This document shows positions 55,422 through 64,000 of a stretch of DNA of 64,000 bases, piece after piece. The position numbers and the translations under genes were made by a program. Origin of the DNA: Thiomonas bhubaneswarensis (lineage in GTDB: Bacteria > Pseudomonadota > Gammaproteobacteria > Burkholderiales > Burkholderiaceae_C); NCBI RefSeq assembly GCF_001418255.1, contig NZ_LIPV01000001.1, positions 415,232 to 479,231 of the forward strand. The letters are read 5' to 3'. Within the stretch, counting starts at the first letter, position 1; each line of letters starts with the position of its first letter. The notes below the pieces were generated by a model that was given only the letters and a program-made list of their open reading frames with translations, was not told the origin of the DNA and ran no database searches.

Positions 55422-56570
55422 TCACGCCGGGTAGATCGCCCCGAGGATGCGCGGCCCGGCCGCGCCGGTGACCGCGGGCAGGTTGCCGGGCAGGCCGAGC
55501 AAGGTTTGCCGTGCCAGCCAGGCGAAGGCAGCGGCCTCGACCTGATCGGCGGGAATGCCGAGCGCATCGCTGGTTTGGCAAGCCACGCCGGGCAATGTGG
55601 CCTGAAGGCGGCGCAGAGAATCGGCGTTGCGCGCGCCGCCGCCGCAGATCACGAGCTGCGCGACCTGCGGCATGGCGCGCAGCAGCGCCTGCGCGACGCT
55701 GCTCGCGGTCAGTGCCGACAGCGTGGCCTGCACGTCCTGCGGCGCGGGGGGCTCAGGCAGTCGCGCCAGGTGGCGTTCGAGCCAGGCGGGATGGAAGTCG
55801 TCGCGCCCGGTGCTCTTGGGCGCGACGCGGGCAAAGAACGGATCGGCCAGCAAGGCGCGCAGCAGTTCCGGCAACACCACTCCGCCTGCCGCCCATGCGC
55901 CGCCTTCGTCGAACGCCTGGCCGATGTGGCGCTGCGCCCAATGGTCGAGCAAGGCGTTGCCCGGGCCGGTGTCGAAACCGAGGGTGCGGCCATCGGCGAA
56001 CAGCAGGGAGAGATTGGCAAACCCGCCCAGATTCAGCACCGCGACATCGGCTCCGGGCTGGGCGAACACGGCGCGGTGAAAGGCGGGCACCAGCGGCGCG
56101 CCCTGGCCACCAGCCGCCACGTCGCGGCTGCGGAAATCGGCCACCACGGCGATGCCGCAACGCTCGGCGAGAAGGGCGGGCGCGCCCAACTGCACGGTGT
56201 AGCCGAGGTCGGGGCGATGACGCACCGTCTGCCCGTGCGCACCGATGGCGCGCACTGCGGAGGCTTTCAGCCCCGTGGACTGCAGCAAGTCCGCGACCAC
56301 GGCTGAGTAGAGCTCCACGAGTTGGAGCGACGCGAGGGCGCCGCGATGCAACTCGTCTGCCCCGGCAGTATTGAGCGCGAGGAACTCGGCGCGCAATCCC
56401 TCAGGAAAAGGGCGCGCGGCATGCGCCCGCACCTGGGGTGTTCCGCCAGCAAGCGGACTGTCGAGCAGTACGCCGTCGACCCCGTCGAGCGAGGTGCCCG
56501 ACATCAGGCCGATGTAGAGCGAGGCGGGATCAGAGGGTGTGAATGAATCCGGCGTGGCCGAGCAGCGCAT
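55422..56570 (-). CDS. anmK: Anhydro-N-acetylmuramic acid kinase
   Basis: AnmK opens and phosphorylates 1,6-anhydro-MurNAc from wall turnover to MurNAc-6-phosphate. The protein is 382 aa from MRCSATPDSFTPSDP, with the ATP-binding start LYIGLMSGTSLDGVDGVLL, IGAHGQTVRHRP, VVADFRSRDVAAGGQGAPLVP, NLGGFANLS and VICGGGARNADSL. The start is approximate: the ORF reaches 56633 with a hydrophobic leader (MLAVLAGTAVLCALIGAPG) that is not family-typical. It is followed upstream by the M23 peptidase genes, a pairing seen in related genomes. Confidence 0.92.
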   Translation of the reverse strand: MRCSATPDSFTPSDPASLYIGLMSGTSLDGVDGVLLDSPLAGGTPQVRAHAARPFPEGLRAEFLALNTAGADELHRGALASLQLVELYSAVVADLLQSTGLKASAVRAIGAHGQTVRHRPDLGYTVQLGAPALLAERCGIAVVADFRSRDVAAGGQGAPLVPAFHRAVFAQPGADVAVLNLGGFANLSLLFADGRTLGFDTGPGNALLDHWAQRHIGQAFDEGGAWAAGGVVLPELLRALLADPFFARVAPKSTGRDDFHPAWLERHLARLPEPPAPQDVQATLSALTASSVAQALLRAMPQVAQLVICGGGARNADSLRRLQATLPGVACQTSDALGIPADQVEAAAFAWLARQTLLGLPGNLPAVTGAAGPRILGAIYPA

Positions 56571-56695
56571 CCCAGGGGCTCCAATCAAGGCGCAAAGCAC
56601 AGCCGTGCCCGCCAGCACGGCGAGCATTTGCAACGCCGAGTGGGGCCCCTGGGGTGCGATGAGCGGCCATGGCGGATTTGTTCACACCCTCTCTC

Positions 56696-58096
56696 TCAAT
56701 CAACACGCGCCAGCCGGACTGCGTCGTCGCTGCCCGCGGCCTGCGCGAGCTGGTTGCGCATCACCGCCGTGGCGGCGTAGAAGGAAGCCTTCTCGCCCGG
56801 CGGCAGCGGCTTGCCCTGGGGCACATAGCTGGCCATGCGCAACGGGTCGATCAGACGCCCGGCGGCATGGAATTCAAAATGAAGGTGCGGTCCGGTGGAC
56901 GTGCCGGAATTGCCGGTCTTACCGATGATCTGGCCTTCGCTGACCGTCTGCCCGGGCTTGACGGCGATGCTGCTCAGGTGAGCGTAAACCGTCTCGAAGC
57001 CACCGGCATGGTTGATCTTGATGACGTTGCCGTAACCACTCTGCACCCCGGCAAACTTCACCCGCCCCTCGGCCACGCTGGGCACGGGCGTGCCGATGGG
57101 CGCGGCAAAGTCCACGCCTTCGTGCATTTCACGCGTGCCGCGCACCGGGTGGGTGCGCATGCCGAAGGGTGAGGTGACCTTGGCACCGGGCAGGGGCGAA
57201 GACGCCCAGGTCTTTTCGAGGCCCATGCCGGCCGGGGTGTAATAGGCGCCGGTGGTATCGCCAGGGCTGGCAAACCAGACGGCCTGCCGCACCACGCCAC
57301 GGCTGCGCACCTCGGCGGCGAGCAGGCGCCCGGGGCGCATGTCGCGGCCGTCGAGGGTGTGCATCTGATAGACCAGCGCCACCTGGTCGCCACGGCGCAG
57401 GCTGCGCCGCAGATCGATCTGGGGTGCGAACACCTTGATGAGCTGGGTGCCGACGGACGCGGGCACGCTGGACTGCGCCAGCGCGGTGCTCAAAGCGCCG
57501 CGCACCGGCACCGACGCCAGCCGGGTGCGCACCTCCATGCGGCGCTCAACGGTTGCCACGTTCAGCGCGCCGTCCGCGGCCGAGCGCACCTGCAGTTCAC
57601 GCCACACCGGCACGGCGTAGGGGTCGATATCGCTGGGCAGGGGCAGCATGGCATCGAGCTGAAGCAGTTCGCCCTGCGCATTGACCACGGCCCGCACCGG
57701 CTGCGACGACGCCCCACCCGTCACCAGAGCGCGCATGCGCGCATCCGAGCCGAGCTGGCGCACGGCCTCGGGGTCGGTGACGCCCAGACGGCGCAGCAGT
57801 TGCTGCACCGTGTCCTGGCGGCGCACGGTGGTGCTATGGGTGTAGCGCAGATCGGCGTCGGCGATGGCGGCAGTCTGCGCCAGCACCTGGGCGTCGAACT
57901 CGGTCGCCACCGTGGCGCGCGGGGGCAGTTGCGGCTGGGCCTCAACCAGGGCGTAGGCCCCGGCGCTGCTCAGCAACAGCGCACCGCCCACGCCTGCGGC
58001 GAGGCGACGCGGATGGGCGCGCAGCGCCGAGTAAACCGAGGCGGACAGTTGGGTGAGCCGCAGGACGGCGAGCTTGCCACGGGAAAGATCAACCAT
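56696..58096 (-). CDS. M23-family murein endopeptidase, copy 1
   Basis: This 466-aa inner-membrane-anchored protein has one N-terminal helix (RLAAGVGGALLLSSAGAYAL), a central OapA/LysM-like region and a C-terminal LytM/M23 domain. Zinc ligands are visible in GMRTHPVRGTREMHEGVDFA (HxxxD) and GPHLHFEFH (HxH), so it should be an active peptidoglycan hydrolase or an EnvC-like factor; the full motif set favours activity. It overlaps the second M23 gene by 8 bases, implying coupled translation, and sits between it and anmK. Confidence 0.9.
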   Translation of the reverse strand: MVDLSRGKLAVLRLTQLSASVYSALRAHPRRLAAGVGGALLLSSAGAYALVEAQPQLPPRATVATEFDAQVLAQTAAIADADLRYTHSTTVRRQDTVQQLLRRLGVTDPEAVRQLGSDARMRALVTGGASSQPVRAVVNAQGELLQLDAMLPLPSDIDPYAVPVWRELQVRSAADGALNVATVERRMEVRTRLASVPVRGALSTALAQSSVPASVGTQLIKVFAPQIDLRRSLRRGDQVALVYQMHTLDGRDMRPGRLLAAEVRSRGVVRQAVWFASPGDTTGAYYTPAGMGLEKTWASSPLPGAKVTSPFGMRTHPVRGTREMHEGVDFAAPIGTPVPSVAEGRVKFAGVQSGYGNVIKINHAGGFETVYAHLSSIAVKPGQTVSEGQIIGKTGNSGTSTGPHLHFEFHAAGRLIDPLRMASYVPQGKPLPPGEKASFYAATAVMRNQLAQAAGSDDAVRLARVD

Positions 58097-59522
58097 GCCG
58101 CGCCTCCTTGCCGGTGGCGGCGTCGGCCTGCATCACCGCATCGGCGCCGCCGTCGATCAGCGCCAGCAACTGCCGCGGCTCCTTGGTCTGGGCCAGGAAT
58201 TCGGCGCGCAGCGCGGCGGGCACCGGCGTGCCCTTGGGCGCGTATTGCGCGATGGTCAAGGGGTTGACCGGCGTGCCGTGGACGAAGAACTGGAAGTACA
58301 GGTGCGGCCCGGTGGACCAGCCGGTGTTGCCCGACAGCGCCACCACCTCGCCCTGCTTGACCTGCTCGCCCACATGCACCTTGAAGGCACTCAGGTGCGA
58401 GTAGATGGTGGCAAAGCCGCCGGGATGCTCGACCTTGACGTACTTGCCGTAGCCCGTGCCCCAGCCGGCGTACACCACACGGCCATCGGCGATGGTCTTG
58501 ACCGGCGTGCCCACGGGAATGGCCAGGTCGATGCCCTTGTGAAACTCGTGGAAGTGCATCACCGGGTTTTCGCGCCAGCCCCAGCCGGAGGTGATGCGGT
58601 CGTAAGGCAGGGGCGACAGCAGGAAGGCGCGGCTCAGACTATCGCCATTCGGGGCGTAATAGCCCGAGGCCTTGGTATCGCCCTTGGCATCGAACCAGAC
58701 GGCCTTGTAGTCGTGACCTTGATTGACGAATTCCGCAGACACCAGGCGGCCGTCGGTCAGCGTCTGGCCCTGCGCCTGGTACACCCGGTAGACCACGTTA
58801 AAGCGGTCGCCCGGACGCAGATTGCGGCGGAAATTGATCTGGGTGTCGAACACGTCGATCAGCTGCGAAGCGACGTTGTGCGGCATGCCGGCCTCGTCGG
58901 CTGCGGCAAAGAAAGTGGTTTTCACCGTGCCGCTGGCCACGCGCAGGGCCGCCTTCACGGTGCGCGACTGGGTCTGCACGTCCCAGCCGCTGGGCGTGGC
59001 CTTCACACTGAGTTCGCGCCACTGGCGGGCGTCCGCAGGGCCACCCTCCACCGGCTTGAGACCGGGCAGGCGGCCTTGAAGGGATTGCATCTCACCCAGA
59101 TTGCTCACCTGGGCACTCACCACGCGGCCCGGATCGCCGCTCACCAGCGCACGCATCTCGGCGCTCGCGCTGAGCTGGCGCAACTGCTGCGGATCGGTCA
59201 CCTGCAGCCTGCGCAGCAGCGACTCGACCGTATCGTTCGCCCGCACATGCGCGGTGGTGTAAACCACCTCATCGGCGACGGAGAGCTGGTCGGCCTGCTG
59301 CGGCGCGGTGCTCGCCACGGCCACGCTCACCCAGGTGGGCGCCGGCGGATGCGCCTGCGGACCTTCGTAAGCCAGCGCGAAGGCGGCGGCGCTGGTCAAC
59401 AGCAAGCTCCCCCCCACGCCTGCCAACACCCGTTTGTGATGCTGATGCAGCCAGACCGTCAGATCGCGGCCCCAGGCCTGCGCGCTTTGCGCGGCGGCCT
59501 GCCTGAATTCGACAAAAGACAT
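58089..59522 (-). CDS. M23-family murein endopeptidase, copy 2
   Basis: This is a 477-aa paralogue of the neighbouring M23 protein with the same layout: a membrane helix ([21 protein letters not shown]), a central region and a C-terminal LytM domain. Zinc ligands are in [14 protein letters not shown] and GPHLYFQFF. In the last motif the pattern is HLYF instead of HLHF, so the second His of HxH is replaced by Tyr; the enzyme may be weakened or catalytically dead. The ATG at 59522 has AGGAG 5 bases upstream and is preferred to a GTG two codons earlier. It is divergent from tyrS. Confidence 0.88.
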   Translation of the reverse strand: MSFVEFRQAAAQSAQAWGRDLTVWLHQHHKRVLAGVGGSLLLTSAAAFALAYEGPQAHPPAPTWVSVAVASTAPQQADQLSVADEVVYTTAHVRANDTVESLLRRLQVTDPQQLRQLSASAEMRALVSGDPGRVVSAQVSNLGEMQSLQGRLPGLKPVEGGPADARQWRELSVKATPSGWDVQTQSRTVKAALRVASGTVKTTFFAAADEAGMPHNVASQLIDVFDTQINFRRNLRPGDRFNVVYRVYQAQGQTLTDGRLVSAEFVNQGHDYKAVWFDAKGDTKASGYYAPNGDSLSRAFLLSPLPYDRITSGWGWRENPVMHFHEFHKGIDLAIPVGTPVKTIADGRVVYAGWGTGYGKYVKVEHPGGFATIYSHLSAFKVHVGEQVKQGEVVALSGNTGWSTGPHLYFQFFVHGTPVNPLTIAQYAPKGTPVPAALRAEFLAQTKEPRQLLALIDGGADAVMQADAATGKEARHG

Positions 59523-59796
59523 TCCCACTCCTCACACTTCAGGCCGGAAGCCCGACAATGGAAAGTGGCGCCAGAAACCCTGTTTCCGACACCGTGATGG
59601 CTCCACCGACAACGGGCTGCGAGGCGAACCATGCGCCTTCGAGCACACCCTGGGCGCGGCTGGAACCCACCCGGCTGAGCGCCGGGCTCCAACAGTCACG
59701 CTGTGGCACCGAATACACTGCACCCCTGAAACAGGGTGCAGCACGGACAAAGGCGCGAGTCTAGCAGCCCGCTTCACCTCCATTTTGATTTCCCCC
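59523..59796. other. Intergenic region between divergent M23 gene and tyrS
   Basis: No gene is supported in this 274-bp region. It contains a 10-bp stem with one bulged C and an AAA loop (CTGCACCCCTG / CAGGGTGCAG, 59718-59741) about 55 bases upstream of tyrS, and a -10-like TACACT (59714-59719). The hairpin would lie at the very 5' end of a tyrS leader. Confidence 0.5.
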
Positions 59797-61032
59797 ATGA
59801 CCGACTCAAACTCCCCCGCAGACCTGCCGGACGGCGTGCGCCAGGCCCTCGACATCACCAAGCGCGGCTGCGCCGAACTGCTGGTGGAGGCCGACTGGAT
59901 CGCCAAACTGACCCGCAGCGCCCGAACCGGCCAGCCCCTGCGCATCAAACTCGGCCTCGACCCCACCGCTCCCGACATTCATATCGGCCACACGGTGGTG
60001 CTCAACAAGCTTCGACAGTTGCAAGATCTGGGCCACACGGTCATTTTTCTCATCGGCGACTTCACCTCGCGCATCGGCGACCCTTCCGGGCGCAACGCCA
60101 CCCGCCCGCCGCTGACCCTCGAGCAGATCAAGACTAACGCCGAGACCTACTACGCCCAGGCCAGTCTGGTGCTCGATCCGCAGAAAACCGAGATTCGCTA
60201 CAACTCCGAGTGGAGCGAGCCGCTGGGAGCCGACGGCATGATCCGCCTGGCCGCCAAATACACCCTGGCGCGGCTGCTCGAGCGCGACGATTTCACCAAG
60301 CGCTTCAAGGAAGGCGTGCCGATTGCCATGCACGAGCTGCTCTACCCGCTGATGCAGGGTTACGACTCGGTGGCGCTCAAGAGCGATCTCGAACTCGGCG
60401 GCACCGACCAGAAGTTCAATCTGCTGGTGGGGCGCGAACTGCAGCGCGAATACGGCCAGGAGCCGCAGTGCATTCTCACCATGCCGCTGCTCGAAGGGCT
60501 GGACGGCGTGGAAAAAATGTCCAAGTCCAAGGGCAATTACATCGGCATCCAGGAGCCGCCCGCGACCATGTTCGCCAAGCTGCTCTCCATCAGCGACACG
60601 CTGATGTGGCGCTACTTCGAGCTGCTGTCGTTCCGCCCGATGAGCGAAATTGCCGCGCTGAAGGCTGAAGTTCAGGCCGGGCGCAACCCCAAAGACGCCA
60701 AGGTGATGCTGGCGCGCGAAATCGTCACGCGCTTCCACTCGGCCGTCGCGGCCGACGCGGCCGAGGCCGACTTCGCCCTGCGCGCCAGCGGCGGCATTCC
60801 CGACGATATTCCCGAACTGCGCCTGTCCCTGCCTGAAGGCGGGCTCGCCCTGCCGCAGGCGCTCAAGCAGGCCGGGCTGGTGCCCTCCACCGCCGAGGGC
60901 GTGCGCATGATCGAACAGCGCGGCGTGCGCATCGACGGCACGGTCGCCGATGACCGCACCCTCAAGCTCGCAGCGGGCACGGTGGTGCTGCAGGTGGGCA
61001 AACGCAAGTTCGCCCGGGTGACGCTGGGCTGA
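59797..61032 (+). CDS. tyrS: Tyrosyl-tRNA synthetase
   Basis: TyrS charges tRNA-Tyr. The 411-aa class I enzyme has the HIGH motif in [12 protein letters not shown], the KMSKS motif in [14 protein letters not shown], and a C-terminal S4 RNA-binding domain ([19 protein letters not shown]). It is the longer TyrRS type with [13 protein letters not shown] rather than the E. coli form. The ATG at 59797 is taken; a TTG four codons upstream is less likely. No ribosome site is obvious. Confidence 0.96.
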   Translation: MTDSNSPADLPDGVRQALDITKRGCAELLVEADWIAKLTRSARTGQPLRIKLGLDPTAPDIHIGHTVVLNKLRQLQDLGHTVIFLIGDFTSRIGDPSGRNATRPPLTLEQIKTNAETYYAQASLVLDPQKTEIRYNSEWSEPLGADGMIRLAAKYTLARLLERDDFTKRFKEGVPIAMHELLYPLMQGYDSVALKSDLELGGTDQKFNLLVGRELQREYGQEPQCILTMPLLEGLDGVEKMSKSKGNYIGIQEPPATMFAKLLSISDTLMWRYFELLSFRPMSEIAALKAEVQAGRNPKDAKVMLAREIVTRFHSAVAADAAEADFALRASGGIPDDIPELRLSLPEGGLALPQALKQAGLVPSTAEGVRMIEQRGVRIDGTVADDRTLKLAAGTVVLQVGKRKFARVTLG

Positions 61033-61110
61033 ACCTGAGGCGCCGCCGGGCGCGCGCCATCAAGACGCGGCACCCGTCGACGTTTTTCGTCGCCCAACCT
61101 GCAAAAGTTG

Positions 61111-61356
61111 TCAGGCTCTTTTCACCAGCCGGATCAGGAACAGCAGGATGATGGCGCCGATGGTCGCCACGATCAGACTGGGCAGGATGCCCGCGCCCGG
61201 AAACAGCCCCAGCGCGCGGAACACGAAGCCGCCGATGAACGCGCCCACCACGCCGACGACCAGATCGCCCAGCACGCCGAAGCCACCGCCGCGCATGATC
61301 TTGCCTGCAAGCCAACCCGCGATCAGACCGATGATCAGAAATCCGATGAGTCCCAT
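61111..61356 (-). CDS. YeaQ/YmgE (GlsB) family small membrane protein
   Basis: This 81-aa protein of PF04226 has three membrane helices (about 2-18, 28-48 and 56-77) and the glycine-rich family pattern IIGLIAGWLAGKIMRGGGFG, VGVVGAFIGGF and LIVATIGAIILLFLIRLVKR. Members are often stress-induced but their role is unresolved; the older name transglycosylase-associated protein is misleading. AGGAGG lies about 6 bases before the ATG. It converges with tyrS and lies 76 bases after uvrA on the same strand. Confidence 0.9.
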   Translation of the reverse strand: MGLIGFLIIGLIAGWLAGKIMRGGGFGVLGDLVVGVVGAFIGGFVFRALGLFPGAGILPSLIVATIGAIILLFLIRLVKRA

Positions 61357-61432
61357 CTCACCCTCCTTGGCCCGCAGGGGCTGTTGACATCGACGATGGG
61401 CGCGAAGGTAACAGCTTCGGAGTGTTTTCGTC

Positions 61433-64000
61433 TTACGCCATTCGCAGCACCCGCCCCAGGTACGGCCCGGTCACGCTGTCGGGATGCGAGGCGATGGCTT
61501 CGGGCGTGCCTTCGGCGATCAAACGGCCGCCGCCTGCGCCGCCTTGCGGGCCGAGCTCGACGATCCAGTCTGCGCTGGCGAGCACGTCGAGGTTGTGCTC
61601 GATGATGACGATGGTGTTGCCCGCTTCGCGCAACTGGAACAGCACGCCCAGCAGCAGTTCGATGTCGGCGAAGTGCAGGCCTGTCGTCGGCTCGTCGAGG
61701 ATGTAGAGGGTGCGGCCGGTGTCGCGCTTGGAGAGTTCGAGCGCGAGTTTCACCCGCTGCGCCTCGCCGCCCGACAGGGTGATGGCCGACTGGCCGAGGC
61801 GGATATAGCCCAGCCCCACGTCCTTGAGCGTCTGCAACTTGCGGGCGATGGCGGGCACGGCCGAGAAGGTTTCCAGCGCCTGCTCCACCGTGAGGTCGAG
61901 CGCCTGCGCGATGCTCAGGCCGCGGTAGGTGACTTCCAGCGTTTCGCGGTTGTAGCGCTGGCCGCCGCACACGTCGCAGGGCACGTAGAGGTCGGGCATG
62001 AAATGCATTTCCACCTTCACCGCGCCGTCGCCCTGGCACGCCTCGCAGCGGCCGCCCTTCACATTGAAGGAGAAGCGTCCGGCGTCGTAGCCGCGCTCGC
62101 GCGCCACGGGGGTCTGCGCGTAAAGCTCGCGGATGGGGGTGAACAGCCCGGTGTAGGTGGCCGGATTGCTGCGCGGCGTGCGGCCGATGGGCGACTGATC
62201 GACCGCGATCACCTTGTCGAGCTGATCGAGCCCGTCGAGGGTGGCATAGGGCGCGGGCTCCACAGACGCGCGGTTGAGCTCGCGAGCGCAGGCGGCATAG
62301 AGCGTGTCGTTGATGAGGGTGGACTTGCCCGAGCCCGAAACCCCCGCCACGCAGGTGATGCGCCCCAGCGGAAAGCGCGCGGTGACGTCGTGCAAGTTGT
62401 TGCCGCAGGCCCCGCTCAGGGTAAGCCACTTTTCGGGCGCGGCGCTTTGCCGTGGCTTGCCGCGAAACACGCTGCGCTGGCCGCTCAGATAAGCGCCGGT
62501 GATCGAGTTGGGATCGGCCATGACCTGCTGCGGTGTGCCCTGGGCGATGATGCGCCCGCCGTGCTCACCCGCGCCGGGCCCCATGTCCACGACATGATCG
62601 GCGCAAAGGATGGCGTCGCTGTCGTGCTCCACCACCAGCACGCTGTTGCCCAGATCGCGCAGGCGTTTGAGGGTGGCGATCAGTCGGTCGTTGTCGCGCT
62701 GGTGCAGGCCGATGGAGGGTTCGTCGAGCACGTACATCACCCCGGTCAGCCCCGAGCCGATCTGGCTGGCCAGGCGAATGCGCTGCGCCTCGCCGCCCGA
62801 CAGGGTGTCGGCGCTGCGGTCGAGGGTGAGGTAGTCAAGCCCGACGTCGATGAGAAAACGCAGGCGGCTGCCGATCTCGTGCACCAGACGCGCGGCCACT
62901 TCGGCGCGCTGGCCCTCGAGCCGCAGCGCCTCGAACCAGTCGTGCAGCTCGCGCAGGGGACGATGCGCCAAAGCCTGCAACCGCTCGCCGCCGACGGTGA
63001 CGTTGCGCGCCACAGGCCCGAGACGCGCTCCCAGACAGTCGGGACAGGTCTGCACGGTGCGCATGCGCGCGAGTTCTTCGCGCACCGCCGGGCTGTCGGT
63101 CTCGATCCAGCGGCGCTCCAGATTGGGCACGATGCCCTCGAACGCATGCGTCTTGACCGTGGGCTTGTTGCGGTCGTTGAGATAGGTGAAGGCGATGGCC
63201 TCGGCCCCGCTGCCATGCAGCAGCACCTGGCGCACCGGCTGCGGCAACTGCTCGTAGGGCGTGTCGAGATCGAAGCCGTAATGCGCGGCCAGCGCCTGCA
63301 GCATCTGAAAGTAGAAGGCGTTGCGCCGGTCCCAGCCGCGAATCGCGCCGCTGGCCAGACTGAGCTCGGGGTGCGCCACCACCCGCGCCGGGTCGAAGCG
63401 CTCGACCTGCCCCAGCCCGTCGCAGGTGGGGCAGGCGCCGGCCGGATTGTTGAAGGAAAACATCTTCGGTTCGAGCAGCGGCGCGGTAAAACCGCAGACC
63501 GGGCAGGTGGGGCGGCTGTGGAAGGTGGTCAGCTCGCCGCTGTCGGCGTCGAGCGCGCCGACCTGGCCATCGGACAGGCGCAGCGCCGTCTCCAGGCTCT
63601 CGGCCAGACGCTGGCGCAGATCGGGGCCGGTCTTGATGCGGTCCACCACCACCTCGATGCGCTGCGGCGCCGGTGCATCGGGGCCGGGCAGGCTCTGCGC
63701 ATCGACCACCACGCCATCGAGCCGAAAGCGCACGAAGCCCTGCGCCCGCAGCGCCGCCAGCCGCCCGGCTGCCGACGCTCCGGTCTGGCCCGTCGGCAGA
63801 GGCGCAAGGATGAGCAGACGACGCCCCTGCGGCCAAGCGACGAGGGCATCGACCATCTGCGAAATCGTCTGCGCCTGCAAGGGCTCGTCGGGATGGTTGG
63901 GGCAATGCGGCGTGCCCGCGCGGGCGTACAGCAGCCGCAGGTAATCGTGGATTTCCGTCACCGTGCCCACGGTGGAGCGCGGGTTGTGGCTGGTGGCCTT
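61433..64000 (-). CDS. uvrA: UvrABC system protein A, 5' end beyond the window
   Basis: UvrA is the damage-recognition ATPase of nucleotide excision repair. The last 855 residues are present; the gene continues past the right edge, where the reading frame is [20 protein letters not shown]. Visible are the first zinc finger ([11 protein letters not shown]...CPTCDGLGQ), ABC signatures [16 protein letters not shown] and [15 protein letters not shown], Walker [13 protein letters not shown], the second Walker [13 protein letters not shown] and the second zinc region with [10 protein letters not shown]. About 95 N-terminal residues with the first Walker A are missing. The C-terminus is intact. Confidence 0.97.
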   Translation of the reverse strand, partial: KATSHNPRSTVGTVTEIHDYLRLLYARAGTPHCPNHPDEPLQAQTISQMVDALVAWPQGRRLLILAPLPTGQTGASAAGRLAALRAQGFVRFRLDGVVVDAQSLPGPDAPAPQRIEVVVDRIKTGPDLRQRLAESLETALRLSDGQVGALDADSGELTTFHSRPTCPVCGFTAPLLEPKMFSFNNPAGACPTCDGLGQVERFDPARVVAHPELSLASGAIRGWDRRNAFYFQMLQALAAHYGFDLDTPYEQLPQPVRQVLLHGSGAEAIAFTYLNDRNKPTVKTHAFEGIVPNLERRWIETDSPAVREELARMRTVQTCPDCLGARLGPVARNVTVGGERLQALAHRPLRELHDWFEALRLEGQRAEVAARLVHEIGSRLRFLIDVGLDYLTLDRSADTLSGGEAQRIRLASQIGSGLTGVMYVLDEPSIGLHQRDNDRLIATLKRLRDLGNSVLVVEHDSDAILCADHVVDMGPGAGEHGGRIIAQGTPQQVMADPNSITGAYLSGQRSVFRGKPRQSAAPEKWLTLSGACGNNLHDVTARFPLGRITCVAGVSGSGKSTLINDTLYAACARELNRASVEPAPYATLDGLDQLDKVIAVDQSPIGRTPRSNPATYTGLFTPIRELYAQTPVARERGYDAGRFSFNVKGGRCEACQGDGAVKVEMHFMPDLYVPCDVCGGQRYNRETLEVTYRGLSIAQALDLTVEQALETFSAVPAIARKLQTLKDVGLGYIRLGQSAITLSGGEAQRVKLALELSKRDTGRTLYILDEPTTGLHFADIELLLGVLFQLREAGNTIVIIEHNLDVLASADWIVELGPQGGAGGGRLIAEGTPEAIASHPDSVTGPYLGRVLRMA

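Noticed and set aside
59718-59741. T-box or other riboswitch in the tyrS leader
   Set aside because: Only one small hairpin is present, no specifier or T-box sequence, and T-boxes are not expected in Proteobacteria.

Overview
The window is about 64 kb of GC-rich betaproteobacterial chromosome. Gene content and order point to a chemolithoautotrophic burkholderialean of the Thiomonas type. The evidence is a form IA RuBisCO/alpha-carboxysome operon, a carboxysome-associated PII-like protein (CPII, a family characterised from Thiomonas intermedia), two DAB inorganic-carbon uptake systems, and several housekeeping clusters in the usual betaproteobacterial order. The species is inferred from gene content, not proven.

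Region 1 (1-13206, all minus strand) is a CO2-concentrating locus. Read in the direction of transcription it is dabB, a 255-aa membrane protein, dabA, CPII, a 293-bp control region, cbbL, cbbS, csoS2, csoSCA, csoS4A, csoS4B and csoS1, which runs off the left edge. DabAB energises bicarbonate accumulation, CPII probably senses it, and the carboxysome holds RuBisCO and carbonic anhydrase. csoS2 carries a textbook -1 frameshift cassette that explains two protein forms.

Region 2 (13425-30070) is housekeeping: glnE, a YhdP/AsmA-like envelope protein and a nitrilase-family amidase; a small ribbon-helix-helix gene and coiled-coil gene behind pepP; then murU and amgK (MurNAc recycling) divergent from lptD-surA-ksgA (outer-membrane biogenesis and rRNA dimethylation).

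Region 3 (30264-31502) holds a secreted barnase-like ribonuclease with its barstar inhibitor and a long nested inverted repeat. Region 4 (31503-50126) is maeB, thiL-pgpA-pncC, a GST, purB, a small membrane protein, htpX, def-fmt, a LysM protein, dprA, smg, a lipoprotein, yajC-secD-secF, argC and erpA.

Region 5 (50191-55389) is a second, compact DAB operon (dabB-dabA) with a divergent CbbR-like LysR regulator. It sits between erpA and anmK, genes that I recall as neighbours in many Betaproteobacteria, and is bounded by strong hairpins, so it looks like an insertion. Region 6 (55422-64000) is anmK, two tandem M23 peptidase genes, tyrS, a small YeaQ/YmgE-type membrane protein and uvrA, which runs off the right edge. 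No rRNA, tRNA, CRISPR array, transposase or prophage was seen.
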